A stretch of 64,000 nt of DNA from Gammaproteobacteria bacterium (GCA_018828385.1 JAHJVE010000003.1:124001-188000), one strand, 5' to 3'; positions 26,947 to 37,134 are shown, numbered from the stretch's first letter. Notes: generated from the letters alone by a model not told the origin. Program-made: numbers and translations.

Positions 26947-28122
26947 TCAATTGTTTGTCTGCTCCTGTTTCGTGCAGGCGGCGCGGATGATGCGTTCGGT
27001 TTTCACCTCGTCGAGTTCGGCATGGCCGCCCAGGGCGGCATTGCCGTGGTCGCGCAGGGCCTGCATGACGCGAACTGCAGCGTCGGGGTCGCTGACATCG
27101 GTGTCGGACAGATGGACCGGCATGTTCAGGCTGCGATAGAAGGCTTCGATCGCGGCGATGGTTTCCTCGGCGCTCGGCTGGCTCAGCCCGAAGACGTTGC
27201 GGCCCATTTGCTCGAGTTTGGCCCGCTTGGCTTCAATCGTTTCGCGCAACAGCCAGGGCTGGATGATCGCCAGGGTACGGCCGTGGTCGATGCCGTACAG
27301 GGCGGTCAGCTCGACGGCCATGCGGTGCGTCGCCCAGTCAACCGGAACGCCCAGGCCGATGACGCCACACAGTGCCTGATTGGCCGACCACATCATGTTT
27401 TGCCGCCACGCGGTTTCGTGGCGTTGCGCGAAGCTGTCGGCCAGCGTTTTGAGAGCCTTCATCACGGCTTCGGCATAGCCATCCTGGACGAGAGCGCCGA
27501 CCGGGTAGGTCAGGTATTGCTCGCAGACATGAACGAAGGCATCGACGAGGCCGTTTTCCAGTTGTCGATCGGGCAGGCTGGCCATCACGTCCGGGTTGAG
27601 AATGGCGAAGCGCGGCCGGGCCGGCGGCACGAAGAAGACGCGCTTTTCATGGGTGGCCTTGCGGGTAACGACGGCGCCGGCATTCGATTCCGAGCCGGTG
27701 GCCGGCAGGGTCAGTACGACGCCGACCGGCAGGGCTTTGGTCGGGACATGTTTGCCGCTGACGATGTCCCAGCCGTCCCCGTCGTAGAGCGCTGCGCAGG
27801 CGACGTACTTGGCGCCGTCAGCGACCGAGCCGCCGCCAACGCCGAGAATGAATTCTATTTTTTGCTCTTTTATCCGGTTGACCGTAGCAGTCAGCGTTTC
27901 GAGCGTCGGGTTCGGCTCGACGCCGCCAAATTCGACCACGGTGTGCCCAGCCAGCGCCGCAAGAACCTGCGCATGGACGCCGTTCCGCTTGATCGAGCCG
28001 CCGCCGTAAAGCAGCAGCACTTTGGCCTCGCGTGGAATCAGCTCGGCCAGTTTGGCAAAGCTGTTCGGGCCGAAATGGATTTGCGTCGGGTTGTGGTAGC
28101 TGAATTCGAAAATGTGCGGCAT
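26947..28122 (-). CDS. yqhD: iron-containing alcohol dehydrogenase / NADPH aldehyde reductase, YqhD type
   Basis: 391 residues. MPHIFEFSYHNPTQIHFG, VLLLYGGGSIKRNGVHAQVLAAL, ILGVGGGSVADGAKYVA and the metal-binding MAVELTALYGIDHGRTLAIIQP match the YqhD/BDH subgroup, which reduces short-chain and lipid-derived aldehydes with NADPH. ATG 28122 has AAGGAGA upstream. Residues about 78-91 (TATVNRIKEQKIEF) are encoded by a dispersed element, yet the segment has the same length as E. coli YqhD as I recall it. It heads a stretch of stress-type oxidoreductases. Confidence 0.88.
   Translation of the reverse strand: MPHIFEFSYHNPTQIHFGPNSFAKLAELIPREAKVLLLYGGGSIKRNGVHAQVLAALAGHTVVEFGGVEPNPTLETLTATVNRIKEQKIEFILGVGGGSVADGAKYVACAALYDGDGWDIVSGKHVPTKALPVGVVLTLPATGSESNAGAVVTRKATHEKRVFFVPPARPRFAILNPDVMASLPDRQLENGLVDAFVHVCEQYLTYPVGALVQDGYAEAVMKALKTLADSFAQRHETAWRQNMMWSANQALCGVIGLGVPVDWATHRMAVELTALYGIDHGRTLAIIQPWLLRETIEAKRAKLEQMGRNVFGLSQPSAEETIAAIEAFYRSLNMPVHLSDTDVSDPDAAVRVMQALRDHGNAALGGHAELDEVKTERIIRAACTKQEQTNN
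27851..27890 (+). repeat. dispersed element, copy 6, inside yqhD
   Basis: AATTCTATTTTTTGC, TCTTTTAT, then the core CCGGTTGACCGTAGCA in plus orientation, antisense to yqhD. The reading frame is intact. Confidence 0.82.
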
Positions 28123-28156
28123 TGCTTGTCTCCTTGGCTTGGCGCTGAACGGCGGC

Positions 28157-29158
28157 TTATTGTGCGAAAAAACTGGCGGTGATTTCAAGTGAGCGCTGGC
28201 GCAGGGCCGGATCGAACACATCGCTGACCAGGATCATTTCATCGGCCCTGGTCGCTTCTTTCAGCGCCAGCAGGCCATCGCGCACGGTATCCGGCCCGCC
28301 GATCACTGCGGCGCCAAGAAAATCGGCGATGCCAGAACGTTCCTGCGGGTGCAGGCCGCTCAGGTAGTCGGCGATTGGCGGCGGCAGGCAGCTACGGTCC
28401 CCGCGCAGGATGCCAAGTACGCGCTGATAAGTGCTGCTGGCCAGGAACTCTCCTTCGTCATCGGTCGGTGCAGCAATGACCGGCACGCCGATCATCACGT
28501 AAGGCTTGTCGAGTTTGGCCGAAGGGCGGAAATTGCGCCGATAGATGTCGATGGCCGGCAACAGCATGGCCGGCGCGAAATGCGAGGCAAAGGAGTAGGG
28601 CAGGCCGCGCTCGGCCGCCAGGCGGGCGGAAAAGAGGCTCGAACCGAGCAGCCAGATCGGCACTTCGGTGCCATTGCCGGGGACGGCGACGACCTTCTGG
28701 TCTGGCAAACGGGGGCCGAGCAGTTGCTGCAGCTCGCTGACTGCCCGCGGGAAATCGGCTTCTGTTTCGATGCGGTCGCGGCGCAGCGCACGCATCGTCA
28801 TCTGGTCGGTGCCCGGGGCGCGACCGAGGCCGAGATCGATCCGGCCGGGATAGATTTCGGCCAGCGTGCCGAAGGCTTCGGCAACGACCAGCGGCGCGTG
28901 GTTGGGTAGCATGATGCCGCCCGAGCCGACGCGGATGCGGCTGGTCGCCCCGGCGATGTAGCCGACCAGCACGGCCGTGGCCGAACTGGCGATGCCCGGC
29001 ATGTTGTGGTGTTCCGCCAGCCAGTAGCGAGTGAAGCCGAGCTGCTCGACATGGCGCGCCGTATCGCGGGCGATGACCAGCGCCTCGGCCGTCGTGCCGC
29101 CCTCGCGGATGGCCACGAGGTCGAGCATCGAAAGTTGGGTGTCATGCAGGGTGTTCAT
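28157..29158 (-). CDS. luciferase-like (LLM class) flavin-dependent oxidoreductase
   Basis: 333 residues of a bacterial-luciferase TIM barrel. [79 protein letters not shown] is the diagnostic block of the YhbW-like subgroup. Such enzymes use FMNH2 and oxygen; substrate unknown. It overlaps the EamA transporter gene by 4 bp (ATGA), so they share a message. Confidence 0.83.
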   Translation of the reverse strand: MNTLHDTQLSMLDLVAIREGGTTAEALVIARDTARHVEQLGFTRYWLAEHHNMPGIASSATAVLVGYIAGATSRIRVGSGGIMLPNHAPLVVAEAFGTLAEIYPGRIDLGLGRAPGTDQMTMRALRRDRIETEADFPRAVSELQQLLGPRLPDQKVVAVPGNGTEVPIWLLGSSLFSARLAAERGLPYSFASHFAPAMLLPAIDIYRRNFRPSAKLDKPYVMIGVPVIAAPTDDEGEFLASSTYQRVLGILRGDRSCLPPPIADYLSGLHPQERSGIADFLGAAVIGGPDTVRDGLLALKEATRADEMILVSDVFDPALRQRSLEITASFFAQ

Positions 29159-30069
29159 GCTGCCTCCTCAATCTGTTTTGCCGGATCGCGCCGGCTCGCC
29201 GCCCAGCCAAGCAGCGAAAGCAGGGCCAGGCCGCTGCCGATCAGCACAATGCCGGCGATTTCACTGGTTTTGAAGGCCTCGCCGAAGATCAGGCGTGACG
29301 AAAGAATGGCCACCACCGGCGTGCCGAGCACCGACAGGCTGGCCTCCCAGGCCGGCACGCGGTCGAGAATGTAGATCCACAGCCACCAGCACATCGCCGT
29401 GCTGCCGATCGACATGAAAATGAGGATGCCGACGTAATTGCCGGTCCATTCGGTCGGGCGCTCGGGCACGATGAGGGCGAGCAGGACGAGCGGCACGGCG
29501 CCGATGATCATCTGCCAGGTGGTCAGGGTCAGCAGGTCGACCGGCGTCTTGCCGCGCAGGCGCTTGATCAGGATGGTGCCGGTCGCCCAGCACAGCGCCG
29601 CCATGAGACCGAGGAACTTGCTGAACAAGCTGGCGTGCATGTCCCACGGTTCGATGATGAGGATTAGTCCGCCCAGCGTGCTCGCCGCCGCCAGCCACTG
29701 CTTGCCGCGCACGCGCTCGCCGAGGATCGGCCAGGCGAGCAGCAGCGTCCAGATCGGCATGGTGAAAATCAACACGGCTGTCTTGCCCGGGCCGCCTTCG
29801 ACCAGCGCCCAGGTCTGGAAAATCATGAAGCCCGAGACTTGCGCCAGGCCGATGGCGATGGTCTGGCGCGGGGCGATCAGCTTGAGCGAACGCCCGCTCA
29901 GCTTGACGGCAATGATCAACGCCAGGGCGGCGCCGACGCAGCGCTCGGCGGCAAAGGCGAAGGGCGGCGCGTAGGCCAGGCCCTGCTTGGCGAGCACCCA
30001 GGTGTAGCCCCAAGTCAGCGAGAGGACGATCAGGGCCAACGCGGGCAGCCAGCGGCGGTATTCGGACAT
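29155..30069 (-). CDS. EamA/DMT family transporter
   Basis: 304 residues with ten predicted membrane helices in two EamA repeats: [24 protein letters not shown] begins the first, [10 protein letters not shown] lies near the second. These exporters carry amino acids, metabolites or drugs. ATG 30069 is chosen because conserved residues start there and upstream codons are out of family. It is translationally coupled to the LLM oxidoreductase, suggesting the pair process and export one compound, which is inference. Confidence 0.83.
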   Translation of the reverse strand: MSEYRRWLPALALIVLSLTWGYTWVLAKQGLAYAPPFAFAAERCVGAALALIIAVKLSGRSLKLIAPRQTIAIGLAQVSGFMIFQTWALVEGGPGKTAVLIFTMPIWTLLLAWPILGERVRGKQWLAAASTLGGLILIIEPWDMHASLFSKFLGLMAALCWATGTILIKRLRGKTPVDLLTLTTWQMIIGAVPLVLLALIVPERPTEWTGNYVGILIFMSIGSTAMCWWLWIYILDRVPAWEASLSVLGTPVVAILSSRLIFGEAFKTSEIAGIVLIGSGLALLSLLGWAASRRDPAKQIEEAA

Positions 30070-30133
30070 GGTGTTTCCGGGAAAAACGGCCCCGGCCGGC
30101 ACTTGGCCGGTCGGGGTCATGGTTGGAAATAAA

Positions 30134-31216
30134 TCAGGCAGCCAGCGCCGGGTAGTCGGTGTAACCCTGGGCCCCGCCGCCATACAGCTTGTCGGCCTGC
30201 AGTTCGTTGAGCGGCAGGTCATCCTTCAGGCGACGGACGAGGTCCGGCGTGCTGATGAACGAGCGGCCAAAAGCAACCAGGTCGGCCTTGCCGGCTGCGA
30301 CATTCTCGATGGCCAAATCACGCGAATAGCCGTTGTTGAGCATCCAGGCGCCGGGGAAAGCGCGATGCAGCGCTTCGTAGTCGAAAGCCTTGCCCTCGGG
30401 CGTGCGCGTGCCGCCAGTTTCGCCTTCGATCACGTGCAGATAAGCCAGGCCGAGCGGTGCCAGCTGTTCGACGACATAGCCGTAGAGCGCCTGCGGATCG
30501 CTGTCGAGCGGCGCCGTGAAGGTTGTCATCGGGCTCAGGCGGATGCCGGTGCGGCCGGCGCCGATTTCCTTGGTAATCGCTTCGACGACTTCAAGCAGCA
30601 GGCGGGCGCGGTTGGCGATGCTGCCGCCGTAAGGGCCTCTGCGGTCATTGACGCTGTCGCGCAGGAACTGCTCGATCAGGTAGGTATTGGCGGCATGCAG
30701 CTCGACGCCATCAAAGCCGGCATCGATGGCGTTGCGCGCGGCGCGGCGGTAATCCTCGATCAGGCCCGGAATTTCATCGTCGCGCAGGGCGCGCGGCGTG
30801 GACACCGGGACGAAACCATCGCTGGTAAAGGTCGAGGCATCCGCTACCTTGTCGGTCGACGACACCGGCGCCGCGCCATCCGGCAGCAGCGACGTGTGCG
30901 AAATGCGCCCGACGTGCCACAACTGCAGCACGATCTTGCCGCCGGCGGCATGCACGGCGTCGGTGACCTGGCGCCAGCCGGCGATCTGTTCCGGGCTGTG
31001 AATGCCCGGGGTGGCGAGGTAGCCCTGGGCCATCGGGCTGATCTGGCTGGCCTCGGCGATGATCAGGCCGGCCGTGGCACGCTGGCGGTAATACTCGACG
31101 GTCAGCGGGCCGGCGACATTGCCGGCGATGGCACGGTTGCGCGTCAGCGGCGCCATGACGATGCGGTTGGCGAGGGCGATATCGCCGACTTGGATGGGGT
31201 CGAACAGGCTAGTCAT
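30134..31216 (-). CDS. nemA: Old Yellow Enzyme, N-ethylmaleimide reductase type
   Basis: 360 residues. LFDPIQVGDIALANRIVMAPLTRNRA opens the FMN barrel. GVELHAANTYLIEQFLRDSVNDRRGPYGGSIANRARLLLEVV carries the catalytic His/Asn pair region and the OYE signature. The C-terminal LVAFGRSFISTPDLVRRL fits as well. NemA reduces electrophiles such as maleimides, quinones and nitro compounds with NADPH. A TAGACCGGTCGTCTA operator lies 33 bp upstream, matched by one before the TetR gene next door, so induction by electrophiles through that regulator is likely. Confidence 0.92.
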   Translation of the reverse strand: MTSLFDPIQVGDIALANRIVMAPLTRNRAIAGNVAGPLTVEYYRQRATAGLIIAEASQISPMAQGYLATPGIHSPEQIAGWRQVTDAVHAAGGKIVLQLWHVGRISHTSLLPDGAAPVSSTDKVADASTFTSDGFVPVSTPRALRDDEIPGLIEDYRRAARNAIDAGFDGVELHAANTYLIEQFLRDSVNDRRGPYGGSIANRARLLLEVVEAITKEIGAGRTGIRLSPMTTFTAPLDSDPQALYGYVVEQLAPLGLAYLHVIEGETGGTRTPEGKAFDYEALHRAFPGAWMLNNGYSRDLAIENVAAGKADLVAFGRSFISTPDLVRRLKDDLPLNELQADKLYGGGAQGYTDYPALAA

Positions 31217-31248
31217 GTTGAATCTCCTGATGGGTAGTTGATGGAAAT

Positions 31249-31263
31249 TAGACCGGTCGTCTA
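31249..31263. promoter_or_regulatory. TetR-type operator before nemA
   Basis: TAGACCGGTCGTCTA, a dyad with perfect TAGAC/GTCTA arms. A second copy, TAGACCGGTCGGCTA, precedes the regulator gene. Confidence 0.75.
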
Positions 31264-31323
31264 TGATTTCGGGTTAAAAATTGGCCGCAACAGCATGCGG
31301 CCTGTGGTCGGATGTTCAATGAT

Positions 31324-31908
31324 TCAAGGTGTCAGCAACTGTCTGGTAAAGCGCATGGCGTTTTCGAGGGCCTGGCTGTTGCGGTGCAGCTTGCCGAGCA
31401 GGCTGGCACCGAGCCAGAGCTGGTAGAGCATCTGCGCCGTCGGCCGGGCATCGAGCGCCGGCAGCGAGCCATCGGTAACGCCGGTTTCGATGGCCCCGGC
31501 AATGCGGTCCACAATGCGGTCGGTGCCATCGCGCAAAGTCAGCCGCATGGCGTCCGACAGGTCGGAGACCTCGGCGGCAAGTTTGACGACCAGGCATTTC
31601 TGCTCGGCGCATTCAGTGCACTGCTTGTCCACCCAGCGCTGCCAGTAGCGCATCAGGCGCTCATGACCCGACGCTGCTTCGAGCGCAAACAGGCTGTCGA
31701 TATCGGCCAGATAGCGCGCGAAATAGTCCTCGAGCAGGGCCTTGCCGTAGTCTTCCTTCGATTCGAAGTAGTGATAAAACGACCCCTTCGGCACGCCGGC
31801 GGCCTTCAGCAATTCGTTCAAACCGACGCTGGCAAAGCCCTTCCCGGCAAAAATACCGAGACCGGTGTCAAGAATGTGCTGGCGCGTGTTGTCGTGACGA
31901 GTGTTCAT
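31324..31908 (-). CDS. TetR family regulator, NemR/AcuR-like
   Basis: 194 residues from ATG 31908 (an in-frame TTG at 31926 is possible). The HTH is RQHILDTGLGIFAGKGFASVGLNELLKAAGVPKGSFYHYFESKEDYGKALLE. In the effector domain, C97, C100 and C105 cluster in KQCTECAEQKCLVVKL. E. coli NemR senses electrophiles and hypochlorite through Cys106, and C105 sits in the equivalent CLxxxL context. With operator copies before both its own gene and nemA, it should repress both until modified. A redox-sensing mechanism is inference. Confidence 0.85.
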   Translation of the reverse strand: MNTRHDNTRQHILDTGLGIFAGKGFASVGLNELLKAAGVPKGSFYHYFESKEDYGKALLEDYFARYLADIDSLFALEAASGHERLMRYWQRWVDKQCTECAEQKCLVVKLAAEVSDLSDAMRLTLRDGTDRIVDRIAGAIETGVTDGSLPALDARPTAQMLYQLWLGASLLGKLHRNSQALENAMRFTRQLLTP

Positions 31909-31930
31909 GGGGAGACAGTTTGCCAAAAAA

Positions 31931-31945
31931 TAGACCGGTCGGCTA
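31931..31945. promoter_or_regulatory. TetR-type operator before the regulator gene
   Basis: TAGACCGGTCGGCTA, differing at one base from the operator at 31249-31263. It implies autoregulation. Confidence 0.75.
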
Positions 31946-32059
31946 GTGGTTTTTTGCCGGGTAAACCAAGATTGGGTTCACATGAAGTCCGGAGATAGGC
32001 CAGCAGCGGTCATTCGCAGTTTGTTGCGAAGCTGTCCCAGCCAACTGACTTTACCCCCA

Positions 32060-32100
32060 TTTCAATTTTGGTCGTTTTTTCCGGTTGACCGTAGCAGCAA
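32060..32100 (+). repeat. dispersed element, copy 7, in the loop of a larger inverted repeat
   Basis: TTTCAATTTTGG, TCGTTTTTTCC, then core GGTTGACCGTAGCAG. It is flanked by ACCCCCATT (32053-32061) and AATGGGGGT (32099-32107), a perfect 9-bp inverted repeat. It lies just downstream of the hybrid kinase gene, so the stem may act in 3'-end formation. Confidence 0.85.
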
Positions 32101-32111
32101 TGGGGGTCAGT

Positions 32112-34781
32112 TCAGGGATGCCGGTCCAGCCATTTGAGCAAGGTGGCGAACAGGGTTTCCGGCTGGAACGGTTTGGCGATGAAATCGTTCATGCCGGCCT
32201 CGAAACAGCGCGCCCGGTCCTCGGCGAAGGCATTGGCGGTCATCGCCAGGATCGGCACGTCGGCCCACCCGGGCAATTGCCGGATGCGCCGCGTGGCCTG
32301 CAGGCCATCGAGGCGCGGCATCTGCATGTCCATCAGGATCAGGTCGTATTTGTTCTGGCCGGCCAGGGCGACGGCCTGCATGCCATCTTCGGCGCAATCG
32401 ACCTGCAGGCCGACGTCTTTCAGGATGATCTGGGCAATCTCGCGGTTGATCGGCTCGTCCTCGACCAGCAGGACGTGGCGGGCGGCATGGTCGCGCTTGA
32501 GCAGCGTTTCGGCCGTCTCGGTTGCGGCTGCCTCGGGCACGACCAGCGCCGGGTCCTGTTTCTTCAGGCGGGCGGTAAACCAGAAGGTGCTGCCGACGCC
32601 CGGCGTGCTGGTCGCCCCGGCGTCGCCGCCCATCAGGCGGGCCAGTTTGCGGGTGATGGCCAGGCCGAGGCCGGTGCCGCCGTACTTGCGGGTGGTCGTA
32701 CTGTCGGCTTGCTCGAAGGCGGAAAACAGCCGGGGCAGGACGTCGGGAGCGATGCCGATGCCGGTGTCGACCACCTCGAAGTACAACAGGGCGCTGGCGC
32801 TGTCTTCTTCGACCAGTTTGACGCGCAGGGTGACGCTGCCGGCATCGGTAAACTTGATGGCATTGCCGCCGAAGTTGAGCATGGCCTGTTGCAGGCGGGT
32901 CGGGTCGCCAAGCAGGTGGGGCGGCAGCGACTGGGTTTCGGTGAGCAGTTGCAGGTGCTTGGCCTGGACGCGCTCGTGCAGCATCGAGGCGACATTGGCG
33001 AGCAGGCTGCCGATCCTGACCTCGGTTTCTTCGAGTACGAACTTGCCGGCTTCGATCTTCGACAGATCGAGAACGCTGTTGATGATTTCCAGCAGGTGCT
33101 TGCCGGCTCCTTCGAGCTTGTCCAGGCGGTCGAGCTGATCGGCTGACAGGCCGGCCCGACGCATCAGGTGGGCCATGCCGGTGATGGCGTTGAGCGGCGT
33201 GCGGATTTCGTGCGACATGTTGGCCAGGAAGTCGCTCTTCGCCACGTTGGCCGCCTCCGCCGCATCCCTGGCCTGGGCCAGTTCGACGGTGCGCAGGCCG
33301 ACCTGCTCTTCGAGGAAATCGTGATGTTCGCGTAACTGCTGCTCGGCCTGCTTGCGCACCGTGATATCGCGCGACAGCACGATGAAGCGGGCCTCCTGGC
33401 CGGCCTTGCCGCGCTTGCGGGCGACCGACAGCTCGAACCAGGAGGGGCCTTGCGGCAGAGGCAGTTCGAATTGCCGGCCATGCGAGCGACCGGTTGCCTG
33501 GGCCTCGTCGAGCGCGGAGCGGATCACCGCATGGGCCGCCGGCGGCATCACTTCGGCAATGTTCTTGCCGAGCAAGTTCTCGGCAGCGGCGACCAGTTGG
33601 CCCTGATTCCGGGCATGGACGAAATGGTAGACCCCGTCCAGGCTCAACTCGAACATCAGGTCGGGAATGGCATCGATGGTCGCCTGCAACTGGTCCTGAG
33701 TGGCCAGGATCAGCGCTTCGTCGCGCTTGCGCTGGGTGATATCGACGAAGGAAGTCATCATGCACAGCGGCTGGCCGGCCTCGTTGTCGACCAGATTGGC
33801 CAGCATTTCGACGTCGACCGCCGAGCCGTCGCTGCGCCGGGCGCGCAGTTCGCCCTGCCAGCGCCCGTTGTCGCGCAGGGTATCGAGCACGCGGCGCGCG
33901 TCGTCCGGGTCGGCGCAGTATTCGATCAGCGAATGATCGTGTGCGTCTTCCGCCCGGCCCAGTTGCCACAAGTCGACAAAGGCCCGGTTGACGTAGGAAA
34001 TCCGGGCATCCAGGTCGAGGATGGCGATGGCGCTGACCGATGAGGCGATGGCCGCATCGCGCGTGCGCAACTCGTCGAGCTGCTTTTCCAGCGCGGCCTG
34101 CTGGGCCCCGAGGCGCTCACGCATGTCGTTGATGGCGCTGACCAGCTCGGAAAACTCGTCGCCACCGGCCGGCTCCTGGCGGACCAAGCGCAGGGGGGCG
34201 GTCGCCGGATCGTCGGCGACCTGCCCGGCATGGCGGGCAACCGCTTCGAGGTGGCGGCCGATCAGGCGATAGAACAGCACGAAGACGAAGAGGACAACCA
34301 GGAAGGTCTTGAAAATATTGGCGGTGAGGAAAAACACCAGGCGGTTGATGGTGCGCTGATAGGCCGCCTGGTAGGACGCGGCGACCACCAGCTCGCCGAT
34401 CAGCAACTGCTCGCCACGGTGTTCGCGGCGCAGTTCGAACACCCGGCGGGTGCCTTTTTCTTGCAAGCCCGGCCCGTGGCGCAGCATCGGCTGCCCGTTC
34501 ACGCGGATTTCGGCGAGCACGAAATCCGGCAGGCGGGCGATGCCGGCGAGCAGGATGTCCAGTCGTTCGCGATCGACCACCCATACGTTTTCGACGACGC
34601 TGGGCAGATAGGAATCTTCGATCTGGGCCATCCGCTGGTCGATCGAACGCAGGTCGCGGGCGTATTCGAGCGACAACTCGGCGACGGTAATGCCGAAGGC
34701 CAGCACCGAACTGAACAGGACGATGAAGGCCGCCAGCTTCTTGGCCAGCTTTCCCGGAGCGCGCAGGGCTTGCAGATTCAT
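32112..34781 (-). CDS. membrane-bound hybrid sensor histidine kinase (PAS-PAS-HisKA-HATPase-REC)
   Basis: 889 residues. TM1 is about 17-36 and TM2 about 145-170 ([21 protein letters not shown]), enclosing a periplasmic sensor. A HAMP-like linker, two PAS domains (about 245-360 and 365-490), then HisKA with H524 in [10 protein letters not shown]. The ATPase follows ([25 protein letters not shown]). The C-terminal receiver has [15 protein letters not shown] and phospho-acceptor D818 in [13 protein letters not shown]. It starts 8 bp after a periplasmic solute-binding protein gene, the likely ligand-presenting partner. Output protein unknown; no Hpt or separate regulator is adjacent. Confidence 0.9.
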   Translation of the reverse strand: MNLQALRAPGKLAKKLAAFIVLFSSVLAFGITVAELSLEYARDLRSIDQRMAQIEDSYLPSVVENVWVVDRERLDILLAGIARLPDFVLAEIRVNGQPMLRHGPGLQEKGTRRVFELRREHRGEQLLIGELVVAASYQAAYQRTINRLVFFLTANIFKTFLVVLFVFVLFYRLIGRHLEAVARHAGQVADDPATAPLRLVRQEPAGGDEFSELVSAINDMRERLGAQQAALEKQLDELRTRDAAIASSVSAIAILDLDARISYVNRAFVDLWQLGRAEDAHDHSLIEYCADPDDARRVLDTLRDNGRWQGELRARRSDGSAVDVEMLANLVDNEAGQPLCMMTSFVDITQRKRDEALILATQDQLQATIDAIPDLMFELSLDGVYHFVHARNQGQLVAAAENLLGKNIAEVMPPAAHAVIRSALDEAQATGRSHGRQFELPLPQGPSWFELSVARKRGKAGQEARFIVLSRDITVRKQAEQQLREHHDFLEEQVGLRTVELAQARDAAEAANVAKSDFLANMSHEIRTPLNAITGMAHLMRRAGLSADQLDRLDKLEGAGKHLLEIINSVLDLSKIEAGKFVLEETEVRIGSLLANVASMLHERVQAKHLQLLTETQSLPPHLLGDPTRLQQAMLNFGGNAIKFTDAGSVTLRVKLVEEDSASALLYFEVVDTGIGIAPDVLPRLFSAFEQADSTTTRKYGGTGLGLAITRKLARLMGGDAGATSTPGVGSTFWFTARLKKQDPALVVPEAAATETAETLLKRDHAARHVLLVEDEPINREIAQIILKDVGLQVDCAEDGMQAVALAGQNKYDLILMDMQMPRLDGLQATRRIRQLPGWADVPILAMTANAFAEDRARCFEAGMNDFIAKPFQPETLFATLLKWLDRHP

Positions 34782-34788
34782 GCCCGCC

Positions 34789-35580
34789 TCAGGGGGTGAG
34801 CGGGGTCAGCGTGGCGTCGACAATGTGCTGGTAACTGCCGTTCTTCTTCAACTTGAGCAGCGCCTGCGACACCTGGGGGACTAGCGCCGCATGCTTCTTG
34901 TTCAGGTAGATGAACATGTTGGCGCGGACCAGCGGCGGCTCCATGACCTGGGCCTTGATGCCCAGCCCGCGCAGTCGCTCCAGCCCCTGCCAGCGCTCGT
35001 AGAGCACGACGTCGGCGCGGCCGCTGCCGAGCAGGCCGAACAACTGGTCGGCATCGCGCACCAGGGTCACCTCCCGGGCTTTCCGGACATTCTTCTCGAA
35101 CACTTTCCAGCCGATTATGTAGCTGACGACATAAGGTTCCAGCGAGTCCCAGCTATCGGTGGTGAAACGCTGGTGGTTGGAATAGGCGACGAAATCGTTG
35201 ACGATCAGCGGCTCGGGCACCCGGATCAGGTTGGGATACTGCTTTTCCAGCCCTTCGATGCGCATCGCCAGGCCATCGTCGATGCCGCTGTTGGCGTTGA
35301 GCATCGAGCGTTCGGTGGCGGTCGGAAAAACTTGCACCTCGGCATCGAGCCCGACTTCGCGGAACAGCGCGACGACGATCCGGTCGAGGAAGCCCTGCCG
35401 GTCGGGCGTCGTGTACGGCGCCAGGACGCCGACGTTGAGCACGATCTTGTCGGCCGCCCGGGCGCCGGAAATCATGCCCAGGCTACAGAACAACAGGCCG
35501 GCCAGCAGCCAAGGCCAGCGGTCGACGCGCTTTTTCGAGGCAAAAACGCGGCTCGGTAACGGAGTTCGATCTATCTGCAT
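34789..35580 (-). CDS. periplasmic solute-binding protein (SBP family 3-like), kinase partner
   Basis: 263 residues. A long N-region with hydrophobic [22 protein letters not shown] is the export signal. The mature protein has [61 protein letters not shown], then [17 protein letters not shown] and [30 protein letters not shown]-like features. This is the extracellular amino-acid-type SBP pattern. No ABC permease is adjacent; coupling to the kinase gene (8 bp) argues for signal detection rather than uptake. Confidence 0.78.
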   Translation of the reverse strand: MQIDRTPLPSRVFASKKRVDRWPWLLAGLLFCSLGMISGARAADKIVLNVGVLAPYTTPDRQGFLDRIVVALFREVGLDAEVQVFPTATERSMLNANSGIDDGLAMRIEGLEKQYPNLIRVPEPLIVNDFVAYSNHQRFTTDSWDSLEPYVVSYIIGWKVFEKNVRKAREVTLVRDADQLFGLLGSGRADVVLYERWQGLERLRGLGIKAQVMEPPLVRANMFIYLNKKHAALVPQVSQALLKLKKNGSYQHIVDATLTPLTP

Positions 35581-35818
35581 TCTGGTCGCTCTTTTTTGTT
35601 GGTTTTCAGCACGAAATATCCTGCAAACTCGGTTCCCGGCCCTTCCCGACTCCTCCCTGAAGCCCGGACGGCAAAGTGCTGGCCTTTCCCGATTAGCGGC
35701 ATTTTGCTCTTCAACGCCGCAGGCGTACAGCGAATATGCCGTCGGCAAAGCGGGCGAATAACCGGCCCTTCAACCTTCTGGCATAAAAGTCAGGCGCAAC
35801 ATTGGCCGCGCCTCAAAG

Positions 35819-35844
35819 AAAAAACCCGGCACGAGGCCGGGTTT
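35819..35844 (-). terminator. intrinsic terminator of metY
   Basis: AAACCCGGC (35822-35830) pairs with GCCGGGTTT (35836-35844). On the minus strand the stem is followed by a six-T run. It lies 19 bp after the metY stop. Confidence 0.9.
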
Positions 35845-35862
35845 CTATGGTGAGCCGTTTAA

Positions 35863-37134
35863 TCAGGCGGCGTTGAGTGCCTGATCCAGATCGGCGATCA
35901 GGTCGTCTATGTGCTCGATGCCGACCGACAGGCGGATCATGTCTTCGGAGACGCCGGCCTTGGCCAGTTCTTCCGGCGATAGCTGGCGATGCGTGGTCGA
36001 GGCTGGATGGCAGGCCAGCGACTTGGCGTCGCCGATATTGACGAGGCGGGTGAACAGTTGCAGGGCGTCCTGGAACTTGCCGCCGGCGACGCTGCCGCCC
36101 TTGACGCCGAAGGTGAGGATGCCGGAGGCCTTGCCGCCCATGTATTTGTGGACCAGGGCGTGGTCCGGATGGTCGGGCAGGCCGGCGTAATTGACCCAGT
36201 TTACTTTCGGATGATTCTTCAGGAAGGTGGCGACGGCGAGGGCGTTGTCGCAGATGCGGTCCATGCGCAGGGCCAGGGTTTCGGCGCCTTGCAGGATGAG
36301 GAAGGCGTTGAACGGGCTGATCGCGGCGCCCATGTTGCGCAGCGGCACGACGCGGGCGCGGCCGATGTAGGCGGCGGGGCCGAGGGCTTCGGTGTAGACG
36401 ACGCCGTGGTAGGAGACGTCCGGCTCGTTGAGGCGCTTGAATTTCTGTTTGTGCTCGGCCCACGGGAACTTGCCGCTGTCGACGATGATGCCGCCGATGG
36501 AGTTGCCATGGCCGCCTATGTATTTGGTCAGCGAATGGACGACGATGTCGGCACCATGCTCGATGGGGCGGCAGAGGTAGGGCGACGGTACGGTGTTGTC
36601 GACGATGAGCGGCAGACCATGGCGGTGGGCGATTTCGGCGAGTTTTTCGAAGTCGGTGATGTTGCCGAGCGGGTTGCCGACCGATTCGCAGTAGATGGCC
36701 TTGGTGCGGGCGTCGATCAGCGGCTCGAAGGAGGCCGGGTCGCGGTGGTCGGCGAAGCGCACTTCGATGCCGTATTGCGGGAAGGTGTGGGCGAACAGGT
36801 TGTAGGTGCCGCCGTAGAGGGTGGCGGCCGAGACGATGTTGTCGCCGGCTTCGGCGATGGTCTGGATGGCGTAGGTGATGGCGGCCTGGCCGGAGGCGAG
36901 GGCGAGGCCGGCGATGCCGCCTTCCATTTCGGCGACGCGCTTCTCGAGCACGTCCTGGGTCGGGTTCATGATCCGCGTGTAGATGTTGCCGGCGACCTTG
37001 AGGTCGAAGAGGTCGGCGCCGTGCTGGGTGCTGTCGAACGCGTAGGAGGTCGTCTGGTAGATGGGGACGGCGACGGCCTTGGTGGTCGGGTCGGGGCTGT
37101 AGCCGCCGTGGACGGCGATGGTTTCGATTTTCAT
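35863..37134 (-). CDS. metY: O-acetylhomoserine sulfhydrylase (aminocarboxypropyltransferase)
   Basis: 423 residues of the Cys/Met-metabolism PLP family. Opens IETIAVHGGYSPDPTTKAVAVPIYQTTSYAFDS and has NIYTRIMNPTQDVLEKRVAEMEGG. The Schiff-base lysine is in VVHSLTKYIGGHGNSIGG, and the C-terminal SVGIEHIDDLIADLDQAL is typical. It makes homocysteine from O-acetylhomoserine and sulfide. No SAM riboswitch-like structure was evident in the 100 bp upstream. Confidence 0.94.
   Translation of the reverse strand: MKIETIAVHGGYSPDPTTKAVAVPIYQTTSYAFDSTQHGADLFDLKVAGNIYTRIMNPTQDVLEKRVAEMEGGIAGLALASGQAAITYAIQTIAEAGDNIVSAATLYGGTYNLFAHTFPQYGIEVRFADHRDPASFEPLIDARTKAIYCESVGNPLGNITDFEKLAEIAHRHGLPLIVDNTVPSPYLCRPIEHGADIVVHSLTKYIGGHGNSIGGIIVDSGKFPWAEHKQKFKRLNEPDVSYHGVVYTEALGPAAYIGRARVVPLRNMGAAISPFNAFLILQGAETLALRMDRICDNALAVATFLKNHPKVNWVNYAGLPDHPDHALVHKYMGGKASGILTFGVKGGSVAGGKFQDALQLFTRLVNIGDAKSLACHPASTTHRQLSPEELAKAGVSEDMIRLSVGIEHIDDLIADLDQALNAA

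Noticed and set aside
27335-27347. AGTCAACCGGAAC inside yqhD as another copy
   Set aside because: Partial core without the A-tracts.
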